NCBI GenBank assembly: GCA_963660915.1
Contig: CAVLAO010000039.1
Span: 1 to 15,340 of the forward strand
DNA length: 15,340 nucleotides
Origin: UMGS1766 sp963660915
Lineage (GTDB): Bacteria > Bacillota > Clostridia > Oscillospirales > Oscillospiraceae
Direction: 5' to 3'
Both the position numbers and the translations under genes were made by a program. The notes beneath the pieces are model-generated. The model saw only the letters and a program-made list of their open reading frames with translations, did not search any database and had not been told where the DNA came from. Each line of letters opens with the position of its first letter. Position 1 is the first letter of the stretch. Positions 1 to 8,300 of this stretch are shown piece by piece.

Positions 1-53
1 TTTGCGGAGAGAATATTGTCATAAAGGGTCTGAATGTTCTGTTGAAGGGACAT
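1..53 (-). CDS. Start of an unidentified gene (partial, N-terminal 17 codons)
   Basis: Only the first 17 codons lie in the window; they read MSLQQNIQTLYDNILSA. The ATG at 53-51 is preceded by a good ribosome site, AAAGGAG at 67-61, with a 7-base spacer. A promoter-like pair sits further upstream at 114-87. The frame stays open to the window edge. The residues suggest an amphipathic helix, with no signal peptide. The family cannot be recognised from so short a piece. The gene follows the terminator at 152-202, so it probably begins a new transcription unit in the same direction as its neighbours. Confidence 0.6.
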   Translation of the reverse strand, partial: MSLQQNIQTLYDNILSA

Positions 54-60
54 AGGGAAG

Positions 61-67
61 CTCCTTT
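61..67 (-). promoter_or_regulatory. Ribosome binding site of the partial gene at 53-1
   Basis: AAAGGAG on the minus strand, 7 bases before the ATG at 53. It is the main evidence that the short open frame at the window edge is a real gene start. Confidence 0.65.
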
Positions 68-86
68 CGTTGCGGATTTTACCGTC

Positions 87-114
87 TCTATATTGAATAC
101 ACCGCAGCGGGCAA
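87..114 (-). promoter_or_regulatory. Possible sigma-A-type promoter for the gene at 53-1
   Basis: On the minus strand TTGCCC (114-109) and TATAGA (92-87) are separated by 16 bases. The -10 box matches 5 of 6 consensus bases and the -35 box matches 4 of 6. The pair lies between the preceding terminator and the ribosome site of the next gene, where a promoter is expected. It was found by eye only. Confidence 0.4.
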
Positions 115-151
115 AATGTCCCACTTTGGGATGATTTTTATTGGTTTTATT

Positions 152-202
152 ACAAAAGTCCATAGTGACGCCCCCAACAAAGCAGGGGCAATCACTATGG
201 AC
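152..202 (-). terminator. Rho-independent terminator after the 755-residue protein gene
   Basis: The arms GTCCATAGTGA and TCACTATGGAC (158-168 and 192-202) are perfectly complementary over 11 bp. After a small internal bulge the stem continues with a further GCCCC/GGGGC block around a roughly 10-base loop. On the minus strand the stem is followed by TTTTGTAATAAAA, a T-rich tail. It lies about 45 bases after the stop codon at 247, which fits termination of that gene. The plus-strand side lacks a comparable T-run. Confidence 0.75.
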
Positions 203-246
203 AAGGCTCACGCTTTCCGCTGCCTGCTTACGCCGGCAGTCTGCAA

Positions 247-2514
247 TCAAAAGCCCAGGAGATTTTTGTTTTTGTTTCCGTTATTGACCTGCGGCGCACC
301 GTTGACCGGTGCATTTTGCTGATTGTTCTGCGCCTCGGCATTCCGCTGATGCTTCAGGTAGTTCTGCATAATCTCCTTGGCAACCTGCTTGGGGGTGTTG
401 GCAGCCACCCGCCTGTCCATCTCACCGGGCACGCTGAAATCCAGCGATCTGACCTTGTCGATAAAGCTCTCCGAGTTCCAGACCATTGCAATCAGCTCAC
501 CGGTCTTCTCGCTGCTGGCAAGCTTCTGCATGGGGCCATTCTCGCCGCTGAGCTTTTTCTCCATCTCCAGCAACTCCTTTGCCACCGCGCCTGCCATGTA
601 CTTCTTGCCCATCTGGTCGCACTGCATCGCCAGCTCGCCCTGCTGCCGCATGGCAACGGCCTTATTTTTATCCCATTTGCGGTTTTCCATCTGCTTTATA
701 ACGTCCTTATAGCGCGACTGATATGTGCTGGTGTACTTATCGACAGAGAGTTTATACTCCCCTTCGAGCACAAACTGCTCCGGTTTCGGCTGCGGTTTCT
801 CCCCGGGCTCCAGCACCGGTTCCGGTTCCTCTTTCAGATTGGATCTGTCAACAAACATCTCCACCTGAGGCTCCAGAGTTCCCTTGACTCTTACAGCCTC
901 CGCCGTGTGCGCGCCATCGGCATTCTCAGCCACAAACTGCTGGGCAGACAGATGACCATGCACACAGCGCAGACGGTTCAGCTTGTCCTTGGTGGACTTT
1001 TGCAGCTCCGCCGCGAAGTCCATGCGGGCCTGCTCATAGGGATTTTTGCCCTTGCCATCTTTGCGCTGCTTCTTTTTCTTGTCCAGATAGCGCTGGGTTG
1101 CCGTTTCCAGCGCCGCAAGCTTCCGCATAAGATCGTCAACCTGATCAAAATTGGGGGACTCGGGCAGTTCATCGCCCCTCAGCGCCTCCAGCTTGGTCTT
1201 CATCTTGTCGAACTCATCCGAGGATCTGCCGGTGTTGACAGCTGCGCACTTCTGGCACTGCGCCTCAATATCGGCGGGAAGATTCTTCATAATGCGCCCG
1301 GGCACATCCTCACGGACGCTTCCCTCAAAGTTGTTTTCCGGGCAGGGGGGCTCTATCGCCACGATTACCGTCCGTTCATCGCTATAGTAAACGCCGTAGT
1401 CCGGACCCATGAGATTTACGTCATTTTCATTGTGGGAAAGACCATATTTCTCCAGCTGCTCATCCAGCTTCCGCTCAAGTACAGACTGGATTCCGGTGGT
1501 AATGTCCATGCCGTACAGCGTAAACAGGTCATCCGGCAGCGAATTTCCGCCGGGATTTACCAGCGCATATATTCCATTTTCATACAGATCCTGGGGATCC
1601 AGAATTGCATAACAGGGGTTTGCCACCTGCTCTGCCATGCACTGGTAGGGCATCAAATCGCCGCTGTCCTTTTCCCATCTCTCACTGCGGTCCGCCAGCT
1701 TCTCCTTCGGAACCTTGACTACAAAGTCCTCGCCCAGATCATGCATCGTGTTCAAGGCGTTATACATCAGGTAGGCTGCGTCCGACTCGATCACATCATA
1801 GGCCGCCTCCAGCTGCTGGTCATTGAGGTTCCCGCCTAAAATCTGCTTGGCTGCATTCTTGATTTCAGGAGCCTTGCGTCTGCCCTCCTCGACCATTTCG
1901 TCCAGAATGTCCAGCAGACCCTCAACGCCCTTTTGGCAGTCCGCAAGCACCAGATCATAAACTTTATTCCGGGGAATGGTCTTATCCCGTTCATAGGCCG
2001 CCCAGCGATAGTCACGGAACTCGTCCAAGGTGATAACGCCCTGACCCAGCGCCGCCATTGCAACCACCTTTTCGTTAAAGGCGGCGCTGGCAGCACTGCC
2101 GTCTGTTTTGATCAGGCGGCTCATCCAGCGTTTGGACTCAACGATTTTATCCGTACCGTCTTCGTTCTGACCCAGATTCAGACGCTTCACTGCGGCATCC
2201 CAGTGCAGCTCCTGATCTGCCTGCCGCATCGCGTGCTTCATCAGCGCATTCAGGCACCGGTCAGAGTATGCCTGACGGCGCTGCATCTCCTCAGGATTAC
2301 CTTGCAGTTTGGGCTGATAATCCTGAGGCATACGCTTGCGGGCTTTCTGCTGATGGCAGAAGTCCGTCTGCGCCTTTGGAAGATCCGCAGAATTGGGGCG
2401 GACCTTCTCGGAAATCTGCTTCATGAGTGCATCTTTTGCCGCCTCCAGCGACATCGGAGGGGGTCCCTGCACTAATTTCTTTATGTTCGGCGTAAGGTTC
2501 TGTAACGTTGGCAT
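247..2514 (-). CDS. Charged helical protein of unknown family with Asn/Gln-rich tail (755 aa)
   Basis: I do not recognise the family. The chosen start is the ATG at 2514 (MPTLQNLTPNIKKL), because AAGGGG at 2527-2522 stands 7 bases before it; the ATG six codons upstream overlaps that ribosome site. There is no signal peptide or membrane segment, so it is probably cytoplasmic unless exported by a dedicated machine. Most of residues 20-300 and 430-510 look strongly helical and charged. A central part (about 285-395) looks globular, with NPGGN and GPDYGVYYSDERTVIVAIEPP-like strands. A Pro/Glu linker at about 561-580 (KEEPEPVLEPGEKPQPKPEQ) leads to a second helical part. The last 30 residues are rich in Asn and Gln (NNQQNAPVNGAPQVNNGNKN) and end in NLLGF. 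The gene lies 126 bases after the PPK2 gene, has a candidate promoter of its own, and is followed by a terminator. Confidence 0.85.
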   Translation of the reverse strand: MPTLQNLTPNIKKLVQGPPPMSLEAAKDALMKQISEKVRPNSADLPKAQTDFCHQQKARKRMPQDYQPKLQGNPEEMQRRQAYSDRCLNALMKHAMRQADQELHWDAAVKRLNLGQNEDGTDKIVESKRWMSRLIKTDGSAASAAFNEKVVAMAALGQGVITLDEFRDYRWAAYERDKTIPRNKVYDLVLADCQKGVEGLLDILDEMVEEGRRKAPEIKNAAKQILGGNLNDQQLEAAYDVIESDAAYLMYNALNTMHDLGEDFVVKVPKEKLADRSERWEKDSGDLMPYQCMAEQVANPCYAILDPQDLYENGIYALVNPGGNSLPDDLFTLYGMDITTGIQSVLERKLDEQLEKYGLSHNENDVNLMGPDYGVYYSDERTVIVAIEPPCPENNFEGSVREDVPGRIMKNLPADIEAQCQKCAAVNTGRSSDEFDKMKTKLEALRGDELPESPNFDQVDDLMRKLAALETATQRYLDKKKKQRKDGKGKNPYEQARMDFAAELQKSTKDKLNRLRCVHGHLSAQQFVAENADGAHTAEAVRVKGTLEPQVEMFVDRSNLKEEPEPVLEPGEKPQPKPEQFVLEGEYKLSVDKYTSTYQSRYKDVIKQMENRKWDKNKAVAMRQQGELAMQCDQMGKKYMAGAVAKELLEMEKKLSGENGPMQKLASSEKTGELIAMVWNSESFIDKVRSLDFSVPGEMDRRVAANTPKQVAKEIMQNYLKHQRNAEAQNNQQNAPVNGAPQVNNGNKNKNLLGF

Positions 2515-2521
2515 ATTTATT

Positions 2522-2527
2522 CCCCTT
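2522..2527 (-). promoter_or_regulatory. Ribosome binding site deciding the start at 2514
   Basis: AAGGGG on the minus strand lies 7 bases before ATG 2514. It falls inside the alternative six-codon N-terminal extension from 2532, which has no ribosome site of its own. The shorter protein is therefore preferred. Confidence 0.6.
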
Positions 2528-2542
2528 TTCATATTGGCACGA

Positions 2543-2590
2543 GCCGTTTTGTCTTTCTATTAACAATACACCGGCTCCCGCCGTTTTGTC
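2543..2590 (-). repeat. Pair of 11-bp direct repeats in the leader of the 755-aa gene
   Basis: GACAAAACGGC occurs twice on the minus strand, at 2590-2580 and 2553-2543, with 37 bases from start to start. Both copies lie in the leader between the candidate promoter (2635-2606) and the ribosome site. They could be binding sites for a regulator or chance similarity. No protein family is suggested by the motif. Confidence 0.5.
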
Positions 2591-2605
2591 TCACATGCGC
2601 TGTGT

Positions 2606-2635
2606 TTTATCCCATGAATTTTGCAAAAGTGACAA
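2606..2635 (-). promoter_or_regulatory. Possible sigma-A-type promoter for the 755-aa gene
   Basis: TTGTCA (2635-2630; 5 of 6 consensus bases) and GATAAA (2611-2606; 4 of 6) are separated by 18 bases on the minus strand, just after the PPK2 stop codon. The 126-base gap is the longest intergenic space before a full gene here, apart from the one upstream of VirB4. Independent transcription from this point is therefore plausible. Found by eye; the -10 box is imperfect. Confidence 0.4.
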
Positions 2636-2640
2636 AGGCC

Positions 2641-3516
2641 TTAGTTCTCCTCACGTTCCAGGAGTGCGCGGCAGTCGTCCAGACTGGCCTTGATTTCCGG
2701 CGCAAGCTCCGGATAAGTATGGCAGCAGTTCTCCAGCTCCGACAATACAATCTGCGACACCAGATAGCGGGCATACCACTTGCGATCCGCCGGAATCACA
2801 TACCAGGGGCTATGCTCCGTGGCAGTCTCGCTGATTACCCGGCTGTAAAGGGACTGGTATTCGTCAAACCGGGCGCGATCCCTCAGATCATCGGTGGAAA
2901 ATTTCCAGTTCTTTGCCGGAACGTTGATCCGCTCCAGAAAGCGCTCCTTTTGCTTTTCCTTGGAAATATGCAGATAGATTTTTACAACGCGGTAGCTGTT
3001 ATCGTAAAGGTATTCTTCAAAGCTGCGAATCTGCCCATACCGCTTTTTGTAAAACTCCTCTTTCTTATCATTCAGAATGCGCGGCGCCATTTTGTAGGTT
3101 TTTTGCAGATCATGAATCTGCACCGCAACCACATCCTCGTAATAGCTGCGATTGAAAATGGCAATACTTCCGCGAGCCGGAAGGCAGCGGTTGACCCGCC
3201 ATAGATAGTCGTGGCTCAGTTCCTCCTTGCTGGGCTGCTTAAAGCTGTGAACCACAACCCCCTGGGGATTCAGCCCCGTCATTACATGCTTGATGATGCT
3301 GTCCTTTCCGGCCGCATCCATCGCCTGCAGCACCACAATCAAGCCCTCACGCCCATCGGCAAACATAGCATCCTGCACCTGCGCCATCTTCGCAAGATTT
3401 TCTCTTGTCTGTGTCAGACAGCGTTCCTTTCGTTCCCTGTCTTTTTCCACGCTGGTATCCAGCTTCTCCAAATCACAGCGCTGAGAACCATCAAAACGGT
3501 AAATTTTTGGTTGCAT
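2641..3516 (-). CDS. PPK2-family polyphosphate:nucleotide phosphotransferase (291 aa)
   Basis: This cytosolic enzyme is expected to move phosphate between polyphosphate and nucleoside mono- or diphosphates. The Walker A loop is AMDAAGKD at residues 65-72, with the P-loop lysine at 71. The second conserved block, FNRSYYEDV (121-129), contains the acidic and arginine residues typical of the PPK2 active site. The lid-type segment KNWKFSTDDLRDRARFDEY (202-220) follows. The block HVMTGLNPQGVVVHSFKQPS (77-96) closely resembles the PPK2 subgroup often annotated as polyphosphate--nucleotide phosphotransferase (class III-like). The subclass and preferred nucleotide are inferred. The length is normal for a single-domain PPK2. 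The ATG at 3516 is chosen because AGGAGG precedes it by 6 bases; the longer frame from 3591 would run through the preceding gene. The gene is coupled to the basic-tailed protein upstream. Confidence 0.92.
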   Translation of the reverse strand: MQPKIYRFDGSQRCDLEKLDTSVEKDRERKERCLTQTRENLAKMAQVQDAMFADGREGLIVVLQAMDAAGKDSIIKHVMTGLNPQGVVVHSFKQPSKEELSHDYLWRVNRCLPARGSIAIFNRSYYEDVVAVQIHDLQKTYKMAPRILNDKKEEFYKKRYGQIRSFEEYLYDNSYRVVKIYLHISKEKQKERFLERINVPAKNWKFSTDDLRDRARFDEYQSLYSRVISETATEHSPWYVIPADRKWYARYLVSQIVLSELENCCHTYPELAPEIKASLDDCRALLEREEN

Positions 3517-3522
3517 ATGGAA

Positions 3523-3528
3523 CCTCCT
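3523..3528 (-). promoter_or_regulatory. Ribosome binding site of the PPK2 gene, overlapping the upstream stop codon
   Basis: The minus strand reads TAGGAGG then TTCCAT then ATG. The TAG stop of the basic-tailed protein (3529-3527) overlaps the AGGAGG by two bases. Ribosomes finishing the first gene are thus placed at the start of PPK2, which suggests translational coupling. The site also fixes the PPK2 start at 3516. Confidence 0.8.
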
Positions 3529-4120
3529 ATGTCCTGCCTGATTTCTTTTGATTGGAGCGACCATCTTTTTTTGCGGTCTTTTTCGCCGCATTTTTTCGGG
3601 GCTTCTTTTCCGCTGCTTTTTTCTGCCTGCTTTTCCTTGCGGACTTCACCGGTGGCTTTTTCTGCACCGGCTTTTCCTGATACCGTTCCAGCTTGCCCGG
3701 TAACTGTTTCTCCAGTGCCTTCAGCACTCTCCGGCATGCAAGCGGTGCAAATATGCCCCGTGCCGTATAGGCATAAACGATGAGCTGCTTTCCATTCCAC
3801 CAGGCAGTGAGCAGCACCGGCTCCAGCATCCAGCTGCGGCAGAGACACGCCAGGACTTCCGGGGATTTTTCCAAATATACAAGTTCCCCCTGGGTCTTTA
3901 ATATCTCCCGCATTCTTCCCTTTGGAATCGCCGTCCTGACGGAGCAGCTTCTGGCTCTGTGCGTAACGCCAAGAAAGTGCATTGCACCCCAGCTGCGGGA
4001 AACTCCCTGAAAGCTTCCGCCTATGCGCCTTCCGTGGGCAGCCGCCATGATGCTGCCATCATCCAATTTCTGCGTTTGCCCCAGCAGCACCTTGCGGATT
4101 TCTTTTAGCCGCTCGTTCAC
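3527..4120 (-). CDS. Small protein of unknown family with lysine-rich histone-like tail (197 aa)
   Basis: I do not recognise the family. Residues 1-147 form a compact, mildly basic domain containing IMAAAHGRRIGGSFQGVSRS (24-43) and GELVYLEKSPEVLACLCRSW (78-97). Residues 148-197 are an extended tail made largely of Lys, Arg, Ala and Pro (for example KKPRKNAAKKTAKK), like the tails of histone H1-like bacterial proteins, and likely to bind polyanions. There is no signal peptide. The start is taken as GTG 4120, with AAGGAGG 10 bases upstream; an ATG-less extension to 4150 would overlap the lipoprotein gene. The stop of the lipoprotein gene is only 2 bases before this start, and the stop here overlaps the PPK2 ribosome site, so the three genes look co-translated. 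The tail could bind polyphosphate made or used by PPK2, or nucleic acid; this is inference. Confidence 0.8.
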   Translation of the reverse strand: MNERLKEIRKVLLGQTQKLDDGSIMAAAHGRRIGGSFQGVSRSWGAMHFLGVTHRARSCSVRTAIPKGRMREILKTQGELVYLEKSPEVLACLCRSWMLEPVLLTAWWNGKQLIVYAYTARGIFAPLACRRVLKALEKQLPGKLERYQEKPVQKKPPVKSARKSRQKKAAEKKPRKNAAKKTAKKDGRSNQKKSGRT

Positions 4121-4122
4121 CC

Positions 4123-5265
4123 TTATGCGCCCTCCTTCTGCGCTGCACACAGCTCCTCTGCTACCTGTGTCAAAGCCTTTTGCATACCTTCCATCTCGTT
4201 AATGGCGCTCAATACAAATGATCTACCCTGATTGTCTGCCCAGAAAAGTATGAGATTTTCATCAACACCGCATAGCTTTGCAGAATAGTCTCCTATTTTG
4301 GTATCTGTCTGAGGGACTTCCTCTGCGCTGCCATAGCTGCTGGAGATCAGGTCATCCACAGAATAGCTTTTGGTGGCAATCAGATACCATTTTGCTCCAT
4401 CGGCGCGGAACTGCAGCTTTGCGTAATCCTCCGTTTCGCCGCCGTTCCAGCTTCCGGTTTGGGCGCTCAGAAGCTCCATGCCATCCCCCAGCGCAAGCTC
4501 TCCCACCAGGGAGACTGCGTCTTCCATTCCCGGCACCTGCTCTGTGGGAACCTCAAACGTGCCCGCCTGACCGTCGGTTATTGTAACCGTCAGCTCCTCA
4601 TCCACCGATACGGAAAACTTGAAGCCGTAGCTCTCCTTCAGATCATACAGCAAAAGCTCGGTGTCTCCGGCGGACAGGCCACCCAGCTCATAGGCGCAGC
4701 CGTCCTCCTCATAGTTTGGTCCGTCAATGGAAAGGATGCTGCTGTCATAGCCCATTACACTCCAGTCGCCGTCAACGCTGTCTAAAAACAGCTTGCAGGT
4801 GCTATCCGCCGTGGCATACCACGTGCAGCCCGTTTTCCCTTCCTCGCCTGCGGAGCCGCCAGCCGGAAGCTGCACATAGTCCGCAGAGAGCACCTGAAGT
4901 TTTTTCTTTTCCGAAGTGCCGATTGCCATGTTCAGCTGAAAGCTTGTATCATAGGGTGCAGTATCCCGGCGGCAGGCAAATGTCACCGTTCCACTGCTGA
5001 AGTCCTCTCCGGTTATAGAAAAGGTTGCTTTCTGTCCGTTTCCGCTATCCAAGCGTTCCACCTGGATCAAGCCGTCCCCGGTCCCTTCATAGGCCCAGGA
5101 ATAGCCGTCCTCTGGTGCGTTCTGGATGGTCACTCGCACGCTGCCGTTGCTTTTCTCCTTCCAGCTGTAGGGATGAGACGAATTCTCTCCGCCTTGAATG
5201 CTTCCGCAGGCTGTCAGGGAAGTAGATAACATCAGACCGATCAGTAACAAAAGCCATTTCTTCAC
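4123..5265 (-). CDS. Secreted lipoprotein with tandem beta-type domains (380 aa)
   Basis: The N-terminus MKKWLLLLIGLMLSTSLTAC is a lipoprotein signal peptide with lipobox LTAC. Cys20 would be lipidated, holding the protein on the outer face of the membrane. The start is GTG 5265, with AAGGAGG 7 bases upstream. Two beta-rich segments follow. Residues 50-115 contain DGYSWAYEG, FSITGEDFSSGTVTFACRR and QLNMAI. Residues 146-230 contain GCTWYA, LFLDSVDGDWSVMGYDSS, ELGGLSAGDTELLLYDLK and FSVSV. Their similar layout suggests an old duplication. The C-terminal part (about 250-380) has WYLIATKSYSVDDLISSSYG and LILFWADNQGRSFVLSA, resembling small domains found in other Firmicutes lipoproteins (DUF4367-like, weak). 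A distant likeness of the first domain to chagasin-type protease inhibitors was considered but is not secure. It follows the giant secreted protein and may act with it outside the cell. Confidence 0.85.
   Translation of the reverse strand: MKKWLLLLIGLMLSTSLTACGSIQGGENSSHPYSWKEKSNGSVRVTIQNAPEDGYSWAYEGTGDGLIQVERLDSGNGQKATFSITGEDFSSGTVTFACRRDTAPYDTSFQLNMAIGTSEKKKLQVLSADYVQLPAGGSAGEEGKTGCTWYATADSTCKLFLDSVDGDWSVMGYDSSILSIDGPNYEEDGCAYELGGLSAGDTELLLYDLKESYGFKFSVSVDEELTVTITDGQAGTFEVPTEQVPGMEDAVSLVGELALGDGMELLSAQTGSWNGGETEDYAKLQFRADGAKWYLIATKSYSVDDLISSSYGSAEEVPQTDTKIGDYSAKLCGVDENLILFWADNQGRSFVLSAINEMEGMQKALTQVAEELCAAQKEGA
4131..4136 (-). promoter_or_regulatory. Ribosome binding site for the GTG start at 4120, inside the lipoprotein gene
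   Basis: AGGAGG on the minus strand lies 10 bases before GTG 4120 and within the last codons of the lipoprotein gene. This supports the GTG start and translational coupling. Confidence 0.6.
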
Positions 5266-5272
5266 GGTACAT

Positions 5273-5279
5273 CCTCCTT
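5273..5279 (-). promoter_or_regulatory. Strong ribosome binding site for the GTG start of the lipoprotein
   Basis: AAGGAGG, 7 bases before GTG 5265. It decides the non-ATG start; the ATG overlapping the site (5272) is out of frame. Confidence 0.75.
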
Positions 5280-5285
5280 AATACA

Positions 5286-5314
5286 CGTTCGAGCCGGAAA
5301 AACCGGCCCGAACG
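5286..5314 (-). other. Stable hairpin just upstream of the lipoprotein ribosome site
   Basis: CGTTCGGGCCGG and CCGGCTCGAACG form a 12-bp stem with one G-U pair around a T5 loop; wobble and A-T pairs can extend it further. It ends 6 bases before the AAGGAGG site. No T-run follows on either strand, so it is not a canonical terminator. It could be a weak terminator with read-through, an mRNA end or processing site separating the giant gene from the lipoprotein gene, or a modulator of translation. Confidence 0.6.
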
Positions 5315-5357
5315 CATTTGCTGTTTCTCTGCGAACCGATGACGAATGCTCAGCTTG

Positions 5358-8300
5358 CTAGTTACCGTCCTCGGTATTGGTTGTGGAATTATCGGTTGTC
5401 TCTTCGCTTTGATCGCTGGCTGGCTGCTCCGTAACCGGCTCCACATATTTGGGCTCAACTACAAATTCGATAATCGACTGCACAGATGGCACTTCGTTGC
5501 TGGAAACAATCACTCGATAATAGTTCTCCGTTCCAACGCCCGACGAATACTCGTTGGTCGCCTTGAAACGCAGCACGCCATTTTCACTTGTAACCGTTTC
5601 CGCTGCATTCGTGGTAAAGCTATCCTTAAATTTCTCCACGCGATAGGTATAGCCGCTGCTGGAACCCGTAACCGACGGCGTAATGACAACCTCTTGTCCG
5701 CTCTCAACCAGCTGGCGCTGTGTCTCGCCTTCCACTACAATCTGCTCCGACGTATTTGTCGTGGCATTTTTCGTTACAGCGGTCAGTTTCACCTGTACAG
5801 AGTTGAATACCGGGATAATGCCCGTCCCGCTCCAATCCTGCAGGTTACGCTGATAGCCAAGCGTCTCGCCCAATGTCTCCATGGTTATGCTCATATCGCT
5901 CAGGGTCAGGGTGGCCGCATTACCGGCTCCATCGGTCGGTCCCAGCATGAGCCAGCGAATCTCCTTGACGCCGGACATCTGAAGCCGCAGCGTCACGGTG
6001 CCGCCAGACTGGAAGGATGCGTTGTCTTCGGCATAAGCGCAGATGTCATTGATTGACTTTTCTCTGACGACATCGCTTTCGTCCCGGTAATTGATCACCA
6101 TTCCCACAGCGCCGGTAGCGTTCTCTGCCACTGCAGGAACATCTTTTACATCCGGAACCGTAAAGCTGATCGTCACCTGGCTCACATTGCCGGAACCGTC
6201 TTCCAGTGTATCGGTTCTTTGCATCACCTGGTCGCCTGCGCCTGCGGCAAGAGTAACACCGTAAGCAAAGCTGAAATTCCCGGTGCAGCGTTCTTCGCCG
6301 CCGGACAGACTGGTTTCATAGACAGCTGCCGTTGCCGATGCAATGCTCACACCATTCCGTGTACTGTGTCCGGTTCCGCGAATCTTGATGCCTGTGATTT
6401 CCTTTACATAGGACTCATTAAACGTCAGGTCGATTACCTTGCCCGCACGCAGCTCAGACCAGTTCTGATCCGTCAGATAAACAAACTGGGACTCATATTC
6501 CTGTCCAGAAATATCGTTTGTTGTGGTATAGCGAATCGCTACCGCCACATCATCCGTTTCCGCTGTCAGGTGGAGATTTGCCAAATTATCTGCAAACGCC
6601 AGGGATACCACCTGCTTAAACTGCGATGTATTCGGATTGGCTTCAGGTGCTTTGCTGACACTGCTTGCCACAGGATCAAGCCCGGAGAAGTTGATATAGT
6701 AGGTATTTATCACAACGCCAGAGCGCACCTGCTGAATTACTGCATAATCAAGCGGTATCGTTCCCGTAGCATTGAGATCCTGGAAATAAGCGCCAAGCCC
6801 CAGTTTGTTCAGGGTATCTATACCAGACGCAGACACGTCCTTTACATAGAACATACTTCGGCCATTGCTCTCGCCCAGTGTCATTGTTGCAGAGGTGCTG
6901 CTGAAACCGCCGTATACCCGGCTATACTCTGCCGTTGCAGTCATAACAGCACCCTCAAGGGACGATACGCTTTCACTATCCGCAGTGTATACGTAGATAT
7001 TCAGAGTATCGTTTGCGGAGCGCGGCAACCGGGATGTTACAGACGAAACCTCTCCCTTTGTAGAATCCGACCACACAACCTTATTTTCCGAAAACTCGAT
7101 ATCCAGCACCTGCACCTGGTTCACCGGCAGGCTCACACTATACCCTCCGCTGTCTGCATTTGTGCTGCTGCATAGCTGTTTTGTCTTTTCGTTGTACTTC
7201 CACTCATACTCGTTTTCCTTGTTGATAATCCGCTTTCCACCGTTACCCGCAAGAGAAACATATACATTCTGTATGTTCCAAGTAGTAGCTACCTTGCTTC
7301 GTACCTCCAACGTAATCCGCAGCAGCTGTGAAATATCTTCAATCGCCAAAGTAAACCGGTCTGTCTTTCCCGCACGGAACATCAGGCTGGTATCGCTCTC
7401 AACGCCGCCTGGCCAGGTATACTGGCCAATCGTCTCTCGACTTCCGGTCTTCTTTTCGCGGCCATTGTAGGTATACATGGCATCCACCAGATTGTAGGTT
7501 TCCGTCTTTAATGTGCCGTTGCTGTCATAGTACTCTACAATGCCGTACAGTTGTCCGGTAAACTGCGGATCGGTCGCTCCAGTATCCGCTGCCACATTAT
7601 AAGCACCGGTGGTAATTGCAAACTCCAGGTTTACCGCATATGTGCTCGACTCAATCTGATAGGTTTTTACGATTTCAGATTCCGCACGGCCACGATAGCC
7701 GGGAGTGTCGCTGTCCGCGCTTTCGTCCTGATAGTTAATATCAATCCAACCGACGTTATCCACCGTCCACTGTCGGGATACCGCTTCGCTCGTCTGCTTC
7801 TTTACGGAAATAGACTCAATCTTCAGCTTATCGAACACATCGCCCTTGGATGAGGTATCATCCGGCAATATTTTGATTGCCGTTACCTCACCCATATCCC
7901 GGTTGGTGCTGATAGAGAACTCCTCGGTATATCCGGTTCGGAAGCCGTCAGCGGAAAGCTGTTGGTTTGCCAGAACATATGCGCTCTTTCCATCCTCGAA
8001 TACGAGTTGGAAATAGAACTGGTTCTTTGAGCCACAATCGCCATCGCTGGCATTCGTTACCTGGTCGTCCGCCACTTCAACTGCAACCGTATAAGTATAC
8101 CGACTCTTTGTAAATTTCCCCAGATTTTGTGCAATCTCATAGCTCATGGAATACCGGTACTCCGACCAATCTCCGGTATCCGTATCTATCACAACTGTTT
8201 TATCGGATGTAAAATTCACAGAAACAGGGTCTTGACCGCCATCGACGAATATGACCTCATCGAGTTTCAGCAGACTTGTGCCTGTATAATCACGCGCATA

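Noticed and set aside
316..1839. Long plus-strand open frame (507 codons) opposite the 755-aa gene
   Set aside because: It is an antisense shadow: rich in Leu, His and Arg, without domain motifs or ribosome site, and fully covered by a better gene on the minus strand.
4950..5150. Chagasin-type (I42) protease inhibitor domain in the lipoprotein
   Set aside because: Only a DGYSW-like loop is similar; the other loop motifs of the family are not convincingly present.
5358..5460. Sortase (LPXTG) anchor at the end of the giant protein
   Set aside because: The last 60 residues show no LPXTG-like motif, hydrophobic helix or basic tail; they end in an acidic Thr/Asn-rich stretch.
6219..7175. Plus-strand open frame of 318 codons, Cys/His/Arg-rich, opposite the giant gene
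   Set aside because: The Cys and His abundance comes from reading antisense to the giant protein; no ribosome site or motif supports it.
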